Positions 10,000-22,970 of a stretch of DNA of 64,000 nt are shown here, piece by piece. The stretch spans positions 46,592,412-46,656,411 of the forward strand of contig OW799234.1 in the NCBI GenBank assembly GCA_941918925.1, in the 5' to 3' direction. The DNA is from Phyto melanocephala (lineage: Eukaryota > Arthropoda > Insecta > Diptera > Rhinophoridae). Every line of letters starts with the position of its first letter. Position 1 is the first letter of the stretch. A program made the position numbers and the translations under genes. Under the pieces are notes generated by a model. It was not told where the DNA came from and did not search any database. It saw only the letters and a list, made by a program, of their open reading frames with translations.

Positions 10000-12379
10000 A
10001 TAAAAACATTTTCCCGAGGGCATGTTACCTTGGTGGAGTATCGATGTCTTAAATATTGTTTCTAGTCCAAGGTTTTTAGTTACCAACAATTATGGGTAGG
10101 TTATAGAAGAATCCTGGACCTCATATATAAAGAGGTTAATAAGAATAAGATGCCCATAGAACGCCTGAGTCGAGTGAAGGTTTTTAAGGGGTTGCATGGC
10201 ACGCACACAGCGGATGGATGCCTGCATATTGAGGGCAGGGATAGTGGCATGAGTTTATTTACTGATTGGGCATAGACAAATCCTGAACATCATAATGAAA
10301 AAAGTTGGGGAGACTCATATCGTATGCATAAGCCTCAATCTAATAAAAATTCCTTTGATTTTGGATTTTGCAATAAGGATCATCATCAACCAGCAGTCGG
10401 AAATGTGAAATTCCTTTCTAGGCCAGAGAAAACGTCTGTCGTAATGAGTGTCTCAGTAAAGGAAGGATTGATTGCCGATTGGTAGCCTTGAAGTCATTCG
10501 GTGGCGAAGGGGTACCGAAATAGAAGTGGTTTGCTTATTGTCCAAACACATAAAACAATATATAAAAACAAAATATCAAATATTGTTCTTGATGAAAATC
10601 TTTAGTTTTTAAAGAGCAAATGTGTAGAATCTCAGTTGGGAATACAACTCGTAATTTCTAGCCTCTCACGCTATTGTATACAGGGACGCTATTTATAAAA
10701 ATATTAATCGATTAGTAAAGCACACACAATTTTTGTGGTTTTACTTCGCTTTAATACGATATATGTAGGTTTAAATTTTGGTAAGTCCACCCACTGCGTA
10801 TGAGTAATACTAATTGCAATACCACTATGACGTATGAATAATATTTAATTACATTATTACCCATTTATTATAAAGAAAATGAAAGTATAAAATGAAAAAT
10901 TCCACAAATACATAGCACAACAATAATACAAATTCATACAATTAGTAGTTATTTAATATGTGTAATGAACACTTCATTACTTTAAATATATGGCTACTGG
11001 TTAATATTATACATATCCTATGGTTTTTGTAATTTTTCTAGGCCAAACAACCCCAAACATATAATCTTGACTTTAATATAAATATAAAAATTGCGCCAAA
11101 AAATGAATGAACACAGAAAGAAGGAAATAAAAACATTAAGAACACGTAGTAGTTGATGCACAGAGAAAAACGTTTTTGATATTTTCTTATAAGAATTAAA
11201 AAAAAAAAAAAAAAACATTTTTAAAATTATTAATTTGTTATAGGTCTTAATACCTGTTTCTTTGAATGACTTATTCTTTCTAATATTGAATAAAAATTTA
11301 ATTTTTCAAAATGGTTAAGGTAGGACTTTTTAAAAAACAAGCTGTCATTTACATTTAATGAAGCAGGCATTTAATATCCTTTAGCAATAAAATTCCTTTC
11401 AGTGCAGCCATAAATTTACTTGAAATGAAAAAAGAAAACATTTGCTTTCTAAGAAGTGCAACCAAAGAACGTGAAGCTTTCAATAAGGAGTGGTAATAAA
11501 AAGAGCTTGATATTTTTTTTTTGTTGAATAAACACTAAAAGAAACTATAAAAATATTGGAGTAGAAATACTTGTTTAATAATATTACAGCAAAAATAAAT
11601 AATAACCAAGAGATGATATCTGGATTGTTTTTTATTTTATGTTTTTATTTTTAAACAAGCAACAGCCAAATTTTTTTTATTCGAAATAAATATGAATATG
11701 AAAGCCAGTGTTACCAGAAGATACAAAAAAAAAAAGATTAAATGAAAATTGAACACAAATTAGTCGTATAAAAATAATTTCAGAGAAAAACTAACAATAT
11801 ATTTGCGATAGCAAATGAAACAAACAACATTCTTCAGTTGTACAATTTAAATCGTAAATTTGTCAAACAAGTTGGAAAGGTTTTGATTTCATTACAAAAT
11901 GGTTTTTATATCATTGCTAGTTGGGAGATGTTCGAAAGACGGTTTATTTTGAAATGCACTTGTAGAAGGACATTCTCCTCTTCTGTCTCATCTACATAGT
12001 AAGAAGATGCATTTATGATAGTTTCAGGTTGTTGCACTATATTTTACTATACATTATATTTTCAATGATTCTTTTCTCTTTTCGAGGAATGCTTGTGTAA
12101 ACTTCATCTCTTCTAACTTCCATCACTTCTCTATTTACATACAAAAAAAGATGAAAAAGAATAGCAATACTGAAATTGGTTTTTTTTTAATTTTACTGGT
12201 GCTTACTAGATGTTGTATACAGAGTTTTGTGTAAATGATCTCAGTTCGGTAAAGTTCAGGAAAAAACAAAGAGTGTCTCTGCAGAAATGCAATTTTTAAA
12301 TTTAGTGTAATTTTTTTTATTCAAGTGGATATTTTGAAATTTGTTAGCTGCCACATATGTTTACTCCGATTATTAAAAA
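10000..12379. other. Mostly AT-rich stretch with a GC-richer unassigned segment
   Basis: Segment 10080-10540 is noticeably less AT-rich than its flanks. It holds a 41-codon frame at about 10150-10275 (MPIERLSRVKVFKGLHGTHT at its start) and a second protein-like stretch to about 10485 in a related frame, broken by stops. I do not recognise a family. It may be an old transposon or retrogene fragment. The remainder (10541-12379) is AT-rich with no gene seen. Confidence 0.4.
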
Positions 12380-12800
12380 TTGAGATCTTTACGAAAGAGC
12401 AACGCGTTAGGAGAGTTGCCAAAAATCCGAACACATCAATTCCGCATCAATCTCAACAACTTCAAACTTCTCAAAATAGTATGCAGCAAAATTTGATCAA
12501 AAACCTCCACTTTCTTCTGTAAAAAATTAGCTTACTCAGTGGCTCAAACCGGTAGACCATGGAAAGTGCCGGCAAATTAATTAAATGGATAATAGATCAA
12601 AGTGAAGTCAATGCTGATTTTTTGAAAAAAAAAGTAATTTTTTTCAATTTAGTGCATCGGAACGGGGTCATGAAAATACAAATTGTTAAATTTAAGGGTC
12701 AGAAAATCTTCATGCAATAAATGAGAAGGAATCCTTTGGTGCAGATCTTGGTCAGGCGGCGCGATTGGGCTTTAATTTTTTAAGCTTGATGCCGAATTCA
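12380..12800 (+). pseudogene. Mariner-type transposase relic
   Basis: One frame reads KEQRVRRVAKNPNTSIPHQS (from about 12394), then QQLQTSQNSMQQNLIKNLHF, the second DNA-binding helix-turn-helix of a mariner-type transposase. After an in-frame stop at 12520 and another near 12556 it continues as IKWIIDQSEVNADF and KKKVIFFNLVHRNG. That is where intact members carry FSDEAHF, so the first catalytic Asp is lost. Farther on, in a shifted frame, NLHAINEKES corresponds to the block preceding the catalytic core. The copy is truncated at both ends. It resembles the 18.7-19.3 kb relic, suggesting the same family. Confidence 0.75.
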
Positions 12801-14918
12801 CAGTGACGTTGAACAATGTTCAAAAAAATTTTAGTCTATAATAGAAAGGAACAACTGCTTATGTTTGTTAAAATACAAATTGTGGTCACTTATATGATTT
12901 TCCAATTTCAGATATTTATAGGTTGAAAGCTTCCAGCTTATCTCTTTGAAAATAAAACACAATTTCATTCTAACTTATTATACAGAAAACGAAACAAAAT
13001 TTTAGTTTTGTCTAAAGCTTTTTGAAAACTAAAGATAAACAGACATCAATAGAGTCTCTTACCAAGTATATATGTATGAATATCCTTTAATTCCCAGTAA
13101 CTCACTCTTTTCCGAAATGCCACATTAATAACAAGTAGTACACATACAGCACCATAACAGACCTAATAAAAAAATAAACATAAATGTTACCTTTGCATTT
13201 TACACACACTCTACTATTATTTATTTACTCACTTAAGGACTGAGTGACTGGTGTTTCTTCTTCGTGCTGCTCCCGTAGCCGTTTCTTAGTTGCACATTTC
13301 TATGCCTTACAAATGTATGATCAATTCGTATGTTGCCAAACTCTGATATTATTTAAACAGACTCTAACAGATGTATATTTATACATGCGAGGAGTAGCAA
13401 TAAGAAACGAAATAAAATTTATTAATTCACAATAATAAATGTTTGTGTCTTTCATTTCGATTGGTATCGAGCAATAATTACAGGTTTCATGCAAGTAAAA
13501 AGAAAACTAAACGTATAAATTCTATATTGATGGCATTTTGCTTGTTCAGTAGTTGTGCTTAAGCAAAACTTCTGCATTACTGTGTCTAACCGTTTCTTGG
13601 ACAAAAATAATTAATTGTGCCGTTTGGTTTGTACGATTGAGCTCAATTTAGCTTCATTATGTGCACACATAGATGGTAGTAGTTGTCTTCGAAAAAAATT
13701 TATACACCAGAAAAACAACAAAAACTACGGAGAAAAATTTAATATGTAGAAGGATAAATACAAGTAAATGATTTTCGTACCATGCACAGTGAATTGGAGA
13801 GGAAATTTTCTATTAAAACTTTTTCGCAACAAAACTAATGAATATAATATTCTTTATGCAAAAAAATTGCATTGAAAATCAATTGTCATAAGTATTACTC
13901 AATATTTGATTCTTTGCCCAGTTACAGTTTTTTATTTAATTTCAGTTTTTTGCTAAAAAGATAAGTTTTTTTATAATAACGTCAGGTTGAACAATTGTTA
14001 AGTACTGTTTTATAACTTTTTTTGTAGTCTTTAGCTATAATGCCAATTTATTAACGACTCCCTAAAATATATATTTTCTGAGCGATGTTGAAATTAAATA
14101 GTTTGGAGATGTTTAGTTTTTAACATTTAAAGCTCTTCATTATGTGCTGAAATATAATCATAGAAACACAGCCTGTTCATAAACGTTTTACATGAAAATT
14201 AGAATTTATCAGCTCTCGGATAGTGCACAGTCACATATATTCATCGTTTGTATACTCAATATGTAGAGTCATGTTTAGTATCTGTATAAACTTTTCGAGA
14301 AATCAGTCACCTACCGGCAAAGGTAAAATTTATTAGGGAATTTTATTTGATAAATCAAATAAGCTCCTACCTAACTTTGACCTCCTCGAAGTATTTGAGC
14401 TAGTGTTAGCTGATTAATGCCTAATTTCAGAATTGAAAAATAATTATGTCTCCAATTATTATACAACCAATATGTTACAATAATTTATTCATAATTTAAA
14501 TATCTGAATATGTTGCTAAGTTATGAAGGTACCTTGATAACTGGCTACTTTTGATTAGGAAATTATATTTTACTTCAAAGATTTATTATATATTATAATA
14601 AGCAATGAGGAACACTTCATCATTTATCGACCAAAAAAGAATTAAGCAAAAATCGGAATTTAGTTGAATCCGAACAGCATTGCTGGTCTCTACAAAGTTG
14701 TCTGTCATTCATAAAAATCGCTGGATAAGGAAAAACATTTCTCAGTTTAAAAGTAAATTCAATGAATTTCAACACCAAATTTACTGAAGTAAAAAATAAA
14801 ACAACAAAACATTGTTTAAAAGTAAGTTTAAATTATTATTAAAAAAAAGTATCGGTTGTGAGTACCCCCAATGTTGCCAAACTCATAGTTTAGTCGTGAT
14901 AGTATTATTTTACGCTTG
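12801..14918. other. AT-rich stretch, no gene seen
   Basis: No protein-like frame, splice-flanked exon or transposon terminus was recognised. Several T-rich and A-rich tracts occur. Segment 14590-14760 is slightly less AT-rich but does not translate to anything I know. Confidence 0.5.
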
Positions 14919-14920
14919 TA

Positions 14921-15739
14921 ATGGGTGATTTTTTAGCTATTATCTTTTTGGCTGTTTAAACCAGCTGCCGCACGTTTAGTGTTTTGCTTCACTGTCAAAC
15001 ATCTTCAGTTTGGTCTATAATTTAACCATGAATCGTCTTACAAACGAACAACGCTTGCAAATTATTGAATTTTATTATCAAAATACGTGCTCTGTTAAGA
15101 ATGTTCATCGCGCGCTTCTTATCAAAAAATTTCTTTCAGCGACGAAGCTCATTTTTGGCTCAATGGGTACGTTAATAAGCAGAATTGTCGATTTTGGAGT
15201 GAAGATCAGCCAGAAGCATTGCAAGAGCTACCAATGTATCCAGAAGAAGTCACAGTTTGGTGCGGTTTATGGGCTGGTGGCATCATTGGACCGTACTTCT
15301 TCAAAGATGATTCAAATCGTAACGTAACTGTGAATGGTGAGCGCTACCGTAAAATGATATCCAACTTTTTTTTGCCCAAAATGCAAGAGCTTGACTTGCG
15401 TGACATGTGGTTTCAACAAGACGGTTCCACATGCCACACAGCACGCTTAGCAATGGACTTATTGAGAGGCGAGTTCGGTGAACATATTATTTCACGTTCG
15501 GGACCGGTCAATTGGCCGCCTAGATCGTGCGACCGGCCGAAATGTTGGAAAGAGTATTCCAAAATTTGACTAAGCGGATGGACTATTTGAGGCGCAGTCA
15601 CGGTCAACATTTGCATGAAATAATCTTCAAACATTAAATTATATGGACCGTACTATCGATTCAAATAAAGATATCATGCATTTTTCTGAATTTTATGTGT
15701 GTTTTTAAACTTTTCTATAGCTCTTAAAAAATCACGCTT
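14921..15739 (+). mobile_element. Mariner-superfamily deletion derivative with intact ends
   Basis: The 819-bp element is bounded by TA duplications at 14919-14920 and 15740-15741. Its inverted repeats are ATGGGTGATTTTTTAGCTAT (left) and AAGCGTGATTTTTTAAGAGC (right, inward). TA target duplication, TIR style and the enclosed DDE-type transposase remnants place it in IS630-Tc1-mariner. It is non-autonomous because the transposase is broken, though the ends look well enough preserved that it may have been mobilised in trans. Close relatives of the TIR occur near 51.4 kb. Confidence 0.9.
15028..15637 (+). pseudogene. Internally deleted mariner-type transposase
   Basis: The start is ATG at 15028, giving MNRLTNEQRLQIIEFYYQN and the first helices of the N-terminal DNA-binding domain. 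The sequence then jumps near 15120 directly to SFSDEAHFWLNGYVNKQNC, skipping the rest of the binding domain, with a frame change. The core continues through VTVWCGLWAGGIIGPYFF (about 15250-15303) and WFQQDGSTCHTA (about 15409-15444), so the first two catalytic Asp residues are visible. After PPRSCD (about 15530) a second deletion removes the segment with the third acidic residue. It resumes in another frame as EMLERVFQNLTKRMDYLRRS and ends HEIIFKH-stop at 15637. Two internal deletions plus frame changes make it inactive, yet the surviving blocks are little diverged. Confidence 0.88.
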
Positions 15740-15741
15740 TA

Positions 15742-18718
15742 TATACAGAATTTCGTTTCGGAATATAAATACGTAGTCAGCTCTAAGAAATTATTATTCT
15801 CGCAACAGAATTTTTATAAGCACCTAAGAGAAGATCGAATGCAAAACTGAATGTTTCGATTGGCAATGAATTTGATTATTTGTTTTCTAGTTGTACTCTG
15901 TTTGTTTGTTTTGTTTGTTTTTTTACCATGCACATAACTCTCACTCACTCTCTTTGCAAAAAACAATAGGGATACTCACAAAGGGTAGTGTAAACTGTAC
16001 AAGCGAAGCAAATGATTGCAAAAATGCACTATTTTCTTTTAACACAACAACAAAATGTATGCATCTGCAATTTGCTTCACTTTACTTCATTTGATCTACA
16101 AAAGGCTTAAGCTGTGCTCAAATCAAATAAGTGACAATTGCTGTTTATAATATTTCGACCGCCATTGACTAAAAAAACTAAAACTAAACTAAAACAACAA
16201 GAAATTTCTTTAAGTACCAATAAAATTAAAAAAAAATTGTTACTTTTGAAAAAAAATTAATGACGATGTGTTGCGGATGAAAAAAAGGATGCTCTCGATC
16301 TGCTGTAATATACACAGCAAGTTTGCTACGTGCAAATTTGCACGGTTTCAATCGTTAGTACCCTTAATATAATTTTGCTTATTATTTGGCTTTGTGACAA
16401 ACATATGTTTTGCGCATGTGATATTGGTAACTTTAATCGCTTATAACTCTCCTAAAATACAGAAATAATTTTAATATGAGTTGCATAAGTAATAAATTGG
16501 TTTCTATAACGTGAGCGAAAACTGCACAACAAGAAATCGACTTGCCTATTAATATAAGAATTATTTAAAAGTGTCAGTATCTCAGTGCTAGAAATAAATT
16601 CCCATATTTATAATATCACAGTCTTATTCATAAGAATTCTTTCATGCTTACAAAGGGTTTCTATTTAAAACTAATTTTCTATAAAAATTTAGTTTATAAA
16701 CTTCTCGTAAAGCTATTTTAGTTTATAATTTACTTTTTATAAATTAGATTTTACGCATGTACATATATTGAATTTTACAGAGGTGTATTAAAAAAATTTT
16801 TCGTCCAAAATTCCTTTTTGATAATTTAAGCAATTGATTTAGACTGAAAGAGTTTAACATACTGTGCGTTAGACATTCAGTCTAACCAGCCATTCGAAAC
16901 ATTCATGTTGAAATGCAATTGTAAAACATGTCGAATTCCTCAGAAGTTGCTTTACGAAATTAACTAAGACAAAAAGTGAACCAACTGAAATGTGCATATT
17001 TATGATCTCAATCAAACGTGTAGGAAGAAGAAATACATTTTTTGCAGAAGTAATTAACTAACAAATGTAGATCAATATATATTTATTTTTATTACAAAGC
17101 CAACTCAAAAACAAAAACCAAAAAAACAATACCAAATAATGGTAAATGAGAATAATTATAGATATTAAAGAACAGAGAGTTTTTATTAAACAAAATTACG
17201 TAACTAAAATTGGTTAGAAAGATTTTATACATATACAAACCACTTAAAAAACATTTAAATAATATATTCCTTTTCGCATGAATCATTTGTAATCTCTTTT
17301 CCCTTTTTATAAAACCGTTCCTTTTTTAATGGTTCATTGCAATTAAGTGTTTAGTAAATATATAATATTTAAATATTTAAGTCATAAAAATAATAAACAG
17401 TAGCATTTTCTATATATTAACATGCAATTAATTACAATAATTTTCGTTTACTTTAACAACATCACACATACATTCATATGTATAGTGAGACGTACATATT
17501 TGGCTGCATATGAACAATATACTCTCGTGATCGCCTAAGGATATAATCCATCAATTTTGTACACAATCTACTTCATAAAATTTTATTTTGTTTTTTCATA
17601 CTTTGAGTAGTATTCAATCACCTAAATTTGTTGTAAACATTCATACATACAAACTGGCAAAAAAATTTATTTCACCAATCAATTAATAAACTGATTGTCC
17701 CCATAAGATTTTGCCTGTTTTTGCCTGTATAATACATAGATATATGTATGTAATATTTGTTTTATGTAAAAAATTTTACACTCCGCTTTCTCTTAGAAAA
17801 TACGTTATTTTAATCAGTGTTAAATTGTTAGTAAAAAATGGCATCACAAAATTTACGCTTGTTTTAAATAAGTATAAATATATTTCTTATTACCACATAA
17901 CTAAAGGGGGTTATGTGTTGATACCGTAAAAATGAATTGGTGGCGCATATATACTGCTTCTGGGTCATCTTTTATGGTTAAGATGTTTTATTTACGGTGA
18001 TACTGCACTGAATGCGTTCTTGTTGATGATGCAGTTTGAGTTTAAGCAACCCAAAAGAAAAAAAATTTTATGATTTCCGTGTAAAATTCGAATCATCGAA
18101 ACCTAGTAGAATTGGATTATTAGAAACTTAAAACTCACAAAATATCATTAAACTATTGCTAAGAAAGTAATGCAATAAATATGTTGTATTTATTTATTTG
18201 TATTTAAAAAAAACGTTGGGTACGCTTTTTTAATATTTTTTGAAAATAGGTCACTTGAGAAAAACCTTCGATATTTCATACATTAATACGACCTTTAAAA
18301 ACTTTTTTAATTCAAATAAAACTCAAATATCGTTAGTAAACGCATCATTTAAGAAGGGCTGCTAATTTTTTTCATTGTTTATCATAACATAAGCATTTGT
18401 CACACTCACTTTTACTCCTAATTGTGTTTTAAATTATCGCCTTAAGTTAATACGGCTAGGCCGATTTATCTTTTTCTTTAAATATTCGTAGTAATAATAC
18501 GGAAACCGATTTAGCTAATTTTTTTTTAATATTTGTAGAATCTTCTCCTAAATAATGGCACAACCGAAACGCACAATGTCAAATTTAAATGAAACAAACA
18601 TTTTTCAGAGAATTATCTTAAAACTGTATGTCATGATAGAAGGATTGATGATAATTATGTTTGAAATAAAATATCCTCCAAGTGATTTTCACGACTTTGA
18701 TGGCAAATTTCTATTCGA
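15742..18718. other. AT-rich stretch, no gene seen
   Basis: Open frames here are short and dominated by Phe, Tyr, Ile, Asn and Lys. No exon, RNA gene or transposon terminus was recognised. Confidence 0.5.
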
Positions 18719-19265
18719 TGGTCCATTTTTTCAATGACACTAAGATATTATTAAGAGTTATGTCGTAAATGTGCTCAATTATCTCATCCTTTAGACCTTG
18801 TAATGTTCTTGGATAATTGACTTACTTCTTTTATATATCCCCAAAGAAAGAAATTCAACGATGCCAGCAAACAAACACCGTCGCGAAGTGAAATAACACG
18901 TATATTGAAATTCTCGCCCCAAAAGAAACATTGTTTCTTTCGCTGTATGGTAAGTGCACCATCCTGTTGGAATCACATACCGTCTTCAATTTCTGGCAAC
19001 AAGAAGCACGTTATTTTCACGGTCCGATGACGTCGCCTACTAATAAACGGTACAAAATTGTCACTCTTTGTGGATGTATCGGCTTTTCAATAATAAGACT
19101 CGTTGCCCAAATGCGGAAAATCTTTTCACTGAGGTGAAAGTGTGCCAATTTGCTAAAGATGGTTTTCATTATAAAGTCATCATTCAATTCTGTATGATCA
19201 ACCAACCAATCGGCGTATTGGTGACGCTTGAAATAGTAAGTAATTAGTGTTTGAACTTCGTCCAC
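18719..19265 (-). pseudogene. Mariner-type transposase relic, catalytic half
   Basis: Read on the minus strand, it begins near 19265 with YADWLVDHTELNDDFIMKTI, then FS-KLAHFHL, where intact members have FSDEAHF (catalytic Asp lost). IFRIWATSLIIEKPIHPQRV and LLVGDVIGP follow. Further along are LASLNFFLWGYIKEV (the LDFFLWGY block near the third catalytic residue, about 18835-18880) and DEIIEHIYDI (about 18755-18785). Frame changes separate the blocks and the middle WFQQDG block is not recognisable. The upstream DNA-binding half is not in line: a matching piece lies next to it on the opposite strand. Confidence 0.82.
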
Positions 19266-19266
19266 T

Positions 19267-19400
19267 GTGAAGATATCAAGTGAAAAATTCAAAGATAGTG
19301 GATCCGTTGGAGATGCTAAACAAACTGGTCGTTCAAAAACAAACCTTTCAAATGTAATATCAAAGCAGTTTGTAAAAATGTCGATAACAATTTTTAAGCT
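19267..19400 (+). pseudogene. Mariner-type transposase relic, DNA-binding half, inverted
   Basis: From 19267 the plus strand reads KFKDSGSVGDAKQTGRSKTN. This is the linker after the first helix-turn-helix of mariner-type transposases (the 'KF..TGSV.D.K..GR.KT' signature). It abuts a catalytic-half relic on the minus strand at about 19265, so the two halves are head to head. They may be one copy split by inversion or two separate insertions. It is short and non-functional; the downstream open frame to 19497 is AT-rich filler. Confidence 0.65.
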
Positions 19401-19499
19401 TCAATTTGGCGTAGTGGACAAGAATTTAATATTTAAAGAACCGCTCTACAGCGTGCAGTTACTATACATATTTTTGTTATTATTTTTGAAATATTGAAA

Positions 19500-22400
19500 A
19501 ATGAAATGATGTCCATTGCTAAGCGCATTACGGTAGGCGTGGCACCTTTAACATAAATAAAATACATTTTATTAGATATTCAGAAAACTATTACATCTAT
19601 AATCTTAAAACTTTTTATGCTTTACTTTCAACTCATTTTTCTTATTTTAGTCAAAAAGAAATACAATCGGAGCGGTGAACTAAGAAGTTTAGATTATTTT
19701 TTCCTGGTACTAGACATTTTAACTAAAATTTTATAATTCATTTAAATGATTGAATTGGATTAAAAAAGAGGGCGTGACAGTTTCCACACAAAAACAAATA
19801 TATTTATAGGCATATTTGCAGAACTGTAATTGTTATAGGCTGTAAGTTCAGTATAAGTACAGCTGCCATAGCACAAAATGATAGAATAAGAGTAGGGGAT
19901 AAGGCACCCCCTATACCGAAAAATACATTTGATGTAAAAAAAAATCTGTAATCCTTATGAGAACAAAAATTATAAGGATTTGAGAAGTGATACCCTCATA
20001 CGAATAAAATATTTAAAATGTTAATTACCGCATAGCCAAGAAGAAGTGGCAGATACTAATAAAATCTATCTCCAAATATGTACAATGCAAGAACTTTGTA
20101 GGGGCCAGCATGGCGGTCTGGGTACTGCTTGTATTTTATATTTGGAGGTGTACCTTAAATAAGCTTTTTTTCGCTACAGTCTCCTAGACATCCTAGACTA
20201 AGAATAACCAGTAAAAAGCCGTCCGCTAAAGATATCGACTTAGGTCAAGTCTTAAGCTTGACTAGAAATATGCAAAGCCTTAGCGAGAAGGAATGTTACT
20301 TCGTAGCTACCTATAGCGGAAAATACATATTTGGCAAAAGTGGCAATGCTTTTAGCAAAATCTTTTTAGTCTTAATCAAATAACGCTAATGTATCAGAAT
20401 TTGTAATAAAACAGTCTAAAAACCCTTTATTAAAACATGAAAGAATATGTTCGTACTGAGATGTCGTTTGGTATATACACACATACGTATGTACGTATCT
20501 AGACATACATGTATAGTTCACTGATATTGTTCTTGGTGTTGTTGCTCGTTATCGTTGTTATTATTATCATGACTGTTATTATTGTTGTTAAATGAAGTCT
20601 TTTCATCATCATTTATTTTAACCGAATCAACTGCAAAATTTATTTTAAACAAAATAATAAATTACAATAATTAAGAGCAAATGAAAAGCAAAAGGTTGTA
20701 ATTCACACACAAAAGCGCCCATGTTGGCACCCTCTTAAATTTAAACATAGGTTATGTGCCATTTTGGTGTTATTGCTGCACTAGTTGTTGTTGTTGTTGT
20801 TGTTGCAGCATAACCTTTACCAAGGGCTCACTCCACTCACAATTTCAAGTGAAAATTTGTGATCTCCCGTAAGTGATGAAGACGAAAGAGTGAGAGACAC
20901 TAAACAACATTATCGCACACGTACTTAAGAAGCAAAATCCTTATAAAAGAGTAATATTTTCTTCATTTTACAAAGGCCATATGCACCAACTATCAACTAT
21001 TATGGTTTTAAGTACTTTAAGACGAAAAAATAAAAAGCACAATCAAACTCAACACGTCACTCCCTCAAACGTCAACGAAACCCAACCGGTCTAAACTTAC
21101 AAAGTCAATTGCAACGCCAAGAAATAAGCGGACAAAGTAAGTCTTTTTGTTTTGTTTACCTCAAAAGCATAGCGCCATCATTGTGTTTAGTGTGGTGGCA
21201 AGATCAACTTTTCATTGCGGAGAGTGTTGCACAACCAGCCAGACATCTAAAGAGCCTGTCGATTTTGATGTGTTGGGCGATTTTACTCTTGTCTTCTGAA
21301 ATGTCTGATGTTTTTTGTTGTTGTTTTTAGTTAATGTTGCCTGTCTGGTTTAATGCGTAGCATGGTTAAAATAAATGAGTGGGTTTCTTTTCAAATTCTA
21401 TAGCTTTGAGTTACAAGTTGTCATGAAGTTACTCAAGTTTGAAATATATAAATTAATTTCATAGAGTTGCCAAATTAATTTGTTAAAATAAAATGCCAAT
21501 AGTTTTCTAATATTGTAGCATATTGATCACTTAATAGACCTTCATTAACAAATGCATATAAATCAAATGTTCATTCTTGCAAAATTTGTTTACCTAAATA
21601 TATTTCAAATTTAATGTACGTAATATTGTGCCGCTTTTAAAAATTAAAAATTAAAATTTCCTTCGTATGTTAATTACCTGTTTTTTATTACTTCTACAAT
21701 TTTAACACACAAACTTAAAAAAAAATTTAAATAAGTTCAATCATGCACAGCTGGATGTTGATGGATGAAAGAAAAGAAGATCTTCCAGACGCTTTAACCA
21801 ATACATATTGATTTGCCCTTTAGAAAGTGAATACCAACAACTGAAACAATAATACGAAACAAAACCAAAAGGCATCAACCATACAAAGTGATGATGTTTG
21901 ACATAAACAAGCGTTGCATTTCATCAAGTTAATTTGCTTAATAACAATTATTAACTGGGTTGCGCCTGTGCAACCGCACTTAAGCATTATAGTATGGATT
22001 GTCGGATGGATAGATGGATGGATGGATGGTTGATTGGTATACAGCTATAAAACTTAACATAAGCTTTAGGAAACAAAATAAATAAATAAATAAATGGCAT
22101 ATGTTTCTTTTTTGCGGCAAGATGATAACTATGTTCGAGGAATAGAGTGGGAAAATACTGTAATGATTGGATAGATGGATACTTAAACAAAATGATTTGT
22201 CAAGTAGGGATAAATACAGTTTTATTGCCTTAAAAATGCCAAAATATGATGTATAGTTTCGCAAATACTCAAAAAAGTTTATTTGAAACCGGTTAGTTAA
22301 CACTGTGGAAAATAAAAATTATATTTATTGATTATTAGTTAATACAAGGCATCAAGTTAGTGGGTAAAGAACGACTATAGAATATGCTTCACACTCTTCA

Positions 22401-22970
22401 TGTTGGCTGTATATGTACTATGTCGCGATAAATAAAGTTTAACTGAAGTTATGAAAAACAATTATGTTGGAATCACAAAAGGCCCGAATATCTCACTTCT
22501 AAAAGAACTAAAAGAAAATTAGCAAATTAAGAATAATTTAAAATGGTACTGGCAAACTGGTACTACAAACTTTTTTTGGTGTGGGTGGGGTTGTTGGTGT
22601 TAGCTGGCCAAATCTTAAACAAAGTTAGTTTTATATGTATAATAATTTTTTTTTAAATTTTTTGGGGGGCCATTTCACCCTTAGAATGGTTTAATTATGC
22701 AAATGTACTGGAAGGTTGGTAAAAAATAATGACATGACAAAAAGAGGAGTATCAAAGAATTCGCACTAAGAACGATATCAGAATTTATCTTGAAGTGATT
22801 ACCATACAAAACTGGATTTCTGGACAACAACACGGACCGGATCTTATTAACATAAAAATAAACAAATGCACTAGGCTAGCAATAGGAGGCACTTAACTAA
22901 GTAGTATCTCTAGTGTTTTATTGTTTTTTTTTATATTAGGTGAATGAGGAAGCAAAAATATTATACTTTA
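19500..22970. other. Mixed non-coding stretch with repeats and microsatellites
   Basis: GTAGGCGTGGCACC at about 19532 and GGGCGTGACAG at about 19771 are body motifs of the dispersed repeats, so 19510-19860 is probably an eroded copy. A TTG tract lies at about 20786-20806 and GGAT repeats at about 22005-22030. Segment 20800-21140 is richer in CA/CAA and may be a transcribed leader (described separately). Nothing else was recognised. Confidence 0.45.
20940..21136 (+). other. Possible non-coding 5' exon ending in a splice donor
   Basis: The segment has a CAAAC/GTCAACG-rich composition unlike its flanks, and at 21137-21142 comes GTAAGT preceded by ACAAA, a good match to an insect 5' splice site. 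It has no coding signature and its start is undefined. It could be a non-coding first exon of a long gene on the plus strand, but GTAAGT will also occur by chance in a window of this size. Treat as weak. Confidence 0.2.
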
